From: JBFHRB01 sp041591915
GTDB lineage: Bacteria > Actinomycetota > Nitriliruptoria > Nitriliruptorales > Nitriliruptoraceae
Length of the DNA: 7,066 bases
Assembly: GCA_041591915.1 (NCBI GenBank)
Contig: JBFHRB010000177.1
Coordinates: 1 to 7,066, forward strand
Direction of reading: 5' to 3'
A program made the position numbers and the translations under genes. The notes beneath the pieces are model-generated. The model was given only the letters and a program-made list of their open reading frames with translations, was not told the origin of the DNA and searched no databases. Positions 5,618 through 7,066 of the stretch are shown piece after piece. Positions within the stretch are counted from its first letter, which is position 1. Each line of letters starts with the position of its first letter.

Positions 5618-6886
5618 GTGCGCGCCGCGATCCTCTCGATCGGCTCCGAGCTGCTGCTCGGCGACCTCACCGACACGAACGCCACCTGGCTGTCACAGCA
5701 GTTCGCGCTCCTCGGCGTGGACGTCGGCCACCACCTGTCGGTCGGCGACGACCTCGACGAGATCGTCGACGCGCTGTCGCTGCTCGCCGCCCGCGCCGAC
5801 GTCGTCGTCTGCGGTGGCGGGCTCGGCCCCACGCAGGACGACCTCACCCGCGAGGCGATCGCCGTGGCCGCGGGCGTCGAGCTGCGCACCGACCCCGAGC
5901 TCGAGGAGGGGCTGGTCCAGTACTTCGCGAGCCGCGGCGTGAGGATGCCCGCACGCAACCTGAAGCAGGCGCGGCTGCCCGTCGGCGCCCGCGCCCTCCA
6001 GCCCGTCGGGACGGCCCCGGGCATCGCCTTCGACACGAGCATCGGTGGCCACGACGTCACGATCTACGCCCTGCCGGGAGTGCCGTGGGAGCTCGAGCAG
6101 CTCTTCTCCCGCGACGTGTTCCCCGAGGTCCAGCAGCGCGCTGGCGCGCGCGTCACCGTGACGCGGATCGTCCACCTCGCGGGCTCGTCCGAGTCGGCGG
6201 TGGCCGAGGCCCTGGCGCCGGTGGTCGAGCGCTGCGAGTCCTCCGGCGAGGCGACGATCTCCTTCCTCGCGCACAAGAACGAGATCGCCGCGCGCGTCAC
6301 CGTGACGGCGGACTCGCTCGAGGCTGCGCAGCTCGCGTCGCAGCCGATCGTCGACGAGGTCGTCAGGACCATGGGGCCGGTCGTCGCTGGCGTCGACGAG
6401 GACAGCCTCGAGCAGGTGCTGGTCCGCCTGCTCACCGAGGCCGGCGAGACGGTCGCCACCGCCGAGTCGGCCACGGCCGGCGACATCGCGTCCCGGCTCG
6501 CCTCGGTCCCCGGCGCCTCCGCGGTGCTCGCCGGCGCGACCGTCGTCTACGCGACCCCGACCAAGGCGCGCCTGCTCGGCGTCCCCCAGGGGCTCCTCGA
6601 CCAGGAGGGGCCGGTCAGCAGTGCCGTCACCAGCGAGATGGCCACCCGGGTGCGTGACGTCGTCGGTGCCGACTGGGGCATCGCCGTGACCGGCGTGGCC
6701 GGGCCCGCCGAGCAGGACGGCATCGAGGTCGGCACGGTGTTCTGGGCGCTCGCTGGCCCGGACGGCGACGTCGAGGTCCACGGGCGCAACCTCCCGGGGG
6801 ACCGCGAGACCATCCGCACACGGCTCGGGTCCGTGGCGCTCGAGCTGCTCCGTCGGCGCCTCGTGGAGCGGGCCACGGAGCGGTAG
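5618..6886 (+). CDS. cinA: CinA family protein with C-terminal nicotinamide-nucleotide amidohydrolase domain
   Basis: This 422-residue protein has the normal two-domain CinA length. The N-terminal MoaB/MogA-like domain carries S-I-G-S-E-L-L-L-G (7-15), D-T-N (19-21), V-G-D-D (42-45) and G-G-G-L-G-P-T-Q-D-D (66-75), plus the L-P-G-V-P-W-E-L segment. The C-terminal PncC-like domain (about 265-415) converts nicotinamide mononucleotide to nicotinate mononucleotide and ammonia in pyridine-nucleotide recycling. Its catalytic Ser284 (A-E-S), Tyr311 and Lys316 (V-Y-A-T-P-T-K) and V-T-G-V-A-G-P are kept. However, the usual E-S-C-T-G-G reads E-S-A-T-A-G, and the Gly/Lys/Pro-rich loop after A-G-P is replaced by A-E-Q-D-G-I-E before V-G-T-V. 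In some bacteria CinA is linked to competence and co-transcribed with recA; recA is not within this window. Family and domains are secure; full deamidase activity is less so. Confidence 0.93.
   Translation: MRAAILSIGSELLLGDLTDTNATWLSQQFALLGVDVGHHLSVGDDLDEIVDALSLLAARADVVVCGGGLGPTQDDLTREAIAVAAGVELRTDPELEEGLVQYFASRGVRMPARNLKQARLPVGARALQPVGTAPGIAFDTSIGGHDVTIYALPGVPWELEQLFSRDVFPEVQQRAGARVTVTRIVHLAGSSESAVAEALAPVVERCESSGEATISFLAHKNEIAARVTVTADSLEAAQLASQPIVDEVVRTMGPVVAGVDEDSLEQVLVRLLTEAGETVATAESATAGDIASRLASVPGASAVLAGATVVYATPTKARLLGVPQGLLDQEGPVSSAVTSEMATRVRDVVGADWGIAVTGVAGPAEQDGIEVGTVFWALAGPDGDVEVHGRNLPGDRETIRTRLGSVALELLRRRLVERATER
6146..6307 (+). repeat. Two exact 18-bp copies within cinA, each containing an odd palindrome
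   Basis: The same 18 bases, starting GCGCGCGTCACC, occur at 6146-6163 and 6290-6307, exactly 144 bp apart and in the same reading frame. Each includes CGTCAC-C-GTGACG, a 6-bp inverted repeat around one base, extended to 8 bp in the first copy. Both encode A-R-V-T-V-T, likely two beta-strands, so protein constraint may explain them. Confidence 0.5.
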
Positions 6887-6914
6887 TGGTGCGACCGGTG
6901 AGGGGCCGCAGCGT

Positions 6915-6920
6915 TAGGGT
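6915..6920 (+). promoter_or_regulatory. -10-like box for the right-edge gene, leaderless type
   Basis: TAGGGT ends 6 bases before the GTG at 6927, placing the expected transcription start on the start codon itself. There is no clear -35 and no good Shine-Dalgarno at standard spacing, which suits a leaderless start. It would give this gene its own transcript after the cinA operon. Confidence 0.4.
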
Positions 6921-6926
6921 CGGGGC

Positions 6927-7066
6927 GTGACGCCGACCCACCCACCGATCCACGTCGAGCTGAGCGAGGCCGACGTCCGCCGGTACGTGGTCGAGGCGAA
7001 CCGCACCGCGCGGATCCTCGGCACGCTGCTCCCGCTCGCGATGCTCGTGGTCGGCGCCCCCATCGC
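6927..7066 (+). CDS. N-terminus of a membrane protein, 3' partial, possibly an M48-type metallopeptidase
   Basis: Forty-six codons are visible from the GTG at 6927. A polar, charged stretch (1-29, including V-R-R-Y-V-V-E-A-N-R-T-A-R) leads into a hydrophobic segment starting at about residue 30 (I-L-G-T-L-L-P-L-A-M-L-V-V-G-A) that is cut by the window edge. A polar lead with E-A-N-R just before a first membrane helix recalls HtpX/M48 peptidases of Actinobacteria, but no catalytic motif (H-E-x-x-H) is in view, so this is only a suggestion. Base composition and frame match the neighbours. It begins 40 bp after cinA and probably has its own start signal. Confidence 0.55.
   Translation, partial: MTPTHPPIHVELSEADVRRYVVEANRTARILGTLLPLAMLVVGAPI

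Noticed and set aside
5693..6781. A 362-codon minus-strand frame opposite cinA
   Set aside because: It is a shadow of cinA with compositionally biased product and no motif; the plus frame is a complete CinA.
1..7066. CRISPR array, tRNA or rRNA genes, insertion sequences, toxin-antitoxin or phage-defence genes
   Set aside because: I looked on both strands and saw no regularly spaced repeats, cloverleaf-like segments, transposase motifs or terminal inverted repeats. The Cas2-like fold of the PaaX central domain is a family trait and not evidence of CRISPR.

Overview
The window looks like a chromosomal segment of a very GC-rich actinobacterium. The evidence is a strong preference for G or C at third codon positions, GTG starts on the plus-strand genes whose starts are visible, a sortase-type cell-wall signal (LPATG plus an Arg-rich tail), and the gene order rodZ-like, rimO, pgsA, cinA, which I recall as typical of Actinobacteria. 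A deep-branching class such as Nitriliruptoria is possible, but that is a guess that only a phylogeny could settle.

Layout. Bases 1-1281 (+) hold the 3' part of a secreted, wall-anchored alpha/beta-hydrolase whose start lies outside the window. A perfect 14-bp hairpin (1292-1323) separates it from two genes on the minus strand, read right to left: a PaaX-family transcriptional regulator (1663-2535) and an 89-residue small membrane protein (1344-1613). Bases 2536-2653 form a divergent promoter region. It has a convincing leaderless-type promoter for paaX, containing an 8-bp direct repeat, and a -10-like box for the plus-strand cluster. From 2654 onward the plus strand carries rodZ-like (HTH, one membrane helix, extracytoplasmic domain), rimO (ribosomal protein S12 methylthiotransferase), pgsA (phosphatidylglycerophosphate synthase) and cinA (CinA/NMN deamidase). 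rimO and pgsA overlap by 4 bp (GTGA), and pgsA and cinA are 8 bp apart, so these three are almost certainly one transcript. rodZ ends 53 bp before rimO and may be part of it. At the right edge, after 40 bp with a TAGGGT box, the first 46 codons of another membrane protein begin at a GTG.

How they fit together. The cluster 2654-6886 is a housekeeping envelope/translation/NAD-recycling operon: a membrane scaffold or shape factor, a ribosome modification enzyme, the committed step of phosphatidylglycerol synthesis, and a pyridine-nucleotide salvage enzyme. The left side is accessory: a surface hydrolase, and an orphan PaaX regulator beside a small exported membrane protein with no phenylacetate catabolic genes in view. 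I found no CRISPR array, tRNA, rRNA, IS element or defence system, and no convincing previously undescribed multi-gene system. The points most worth checking are the orphan PaaX with its promoter repeat, the wall-anchored hydrolase, and the altered catalytic-site motif in CinA (E-S-A-T-A-G where E-S-C-T-G-G is usual). No stretch longer than about 120 bases lacks a gene.
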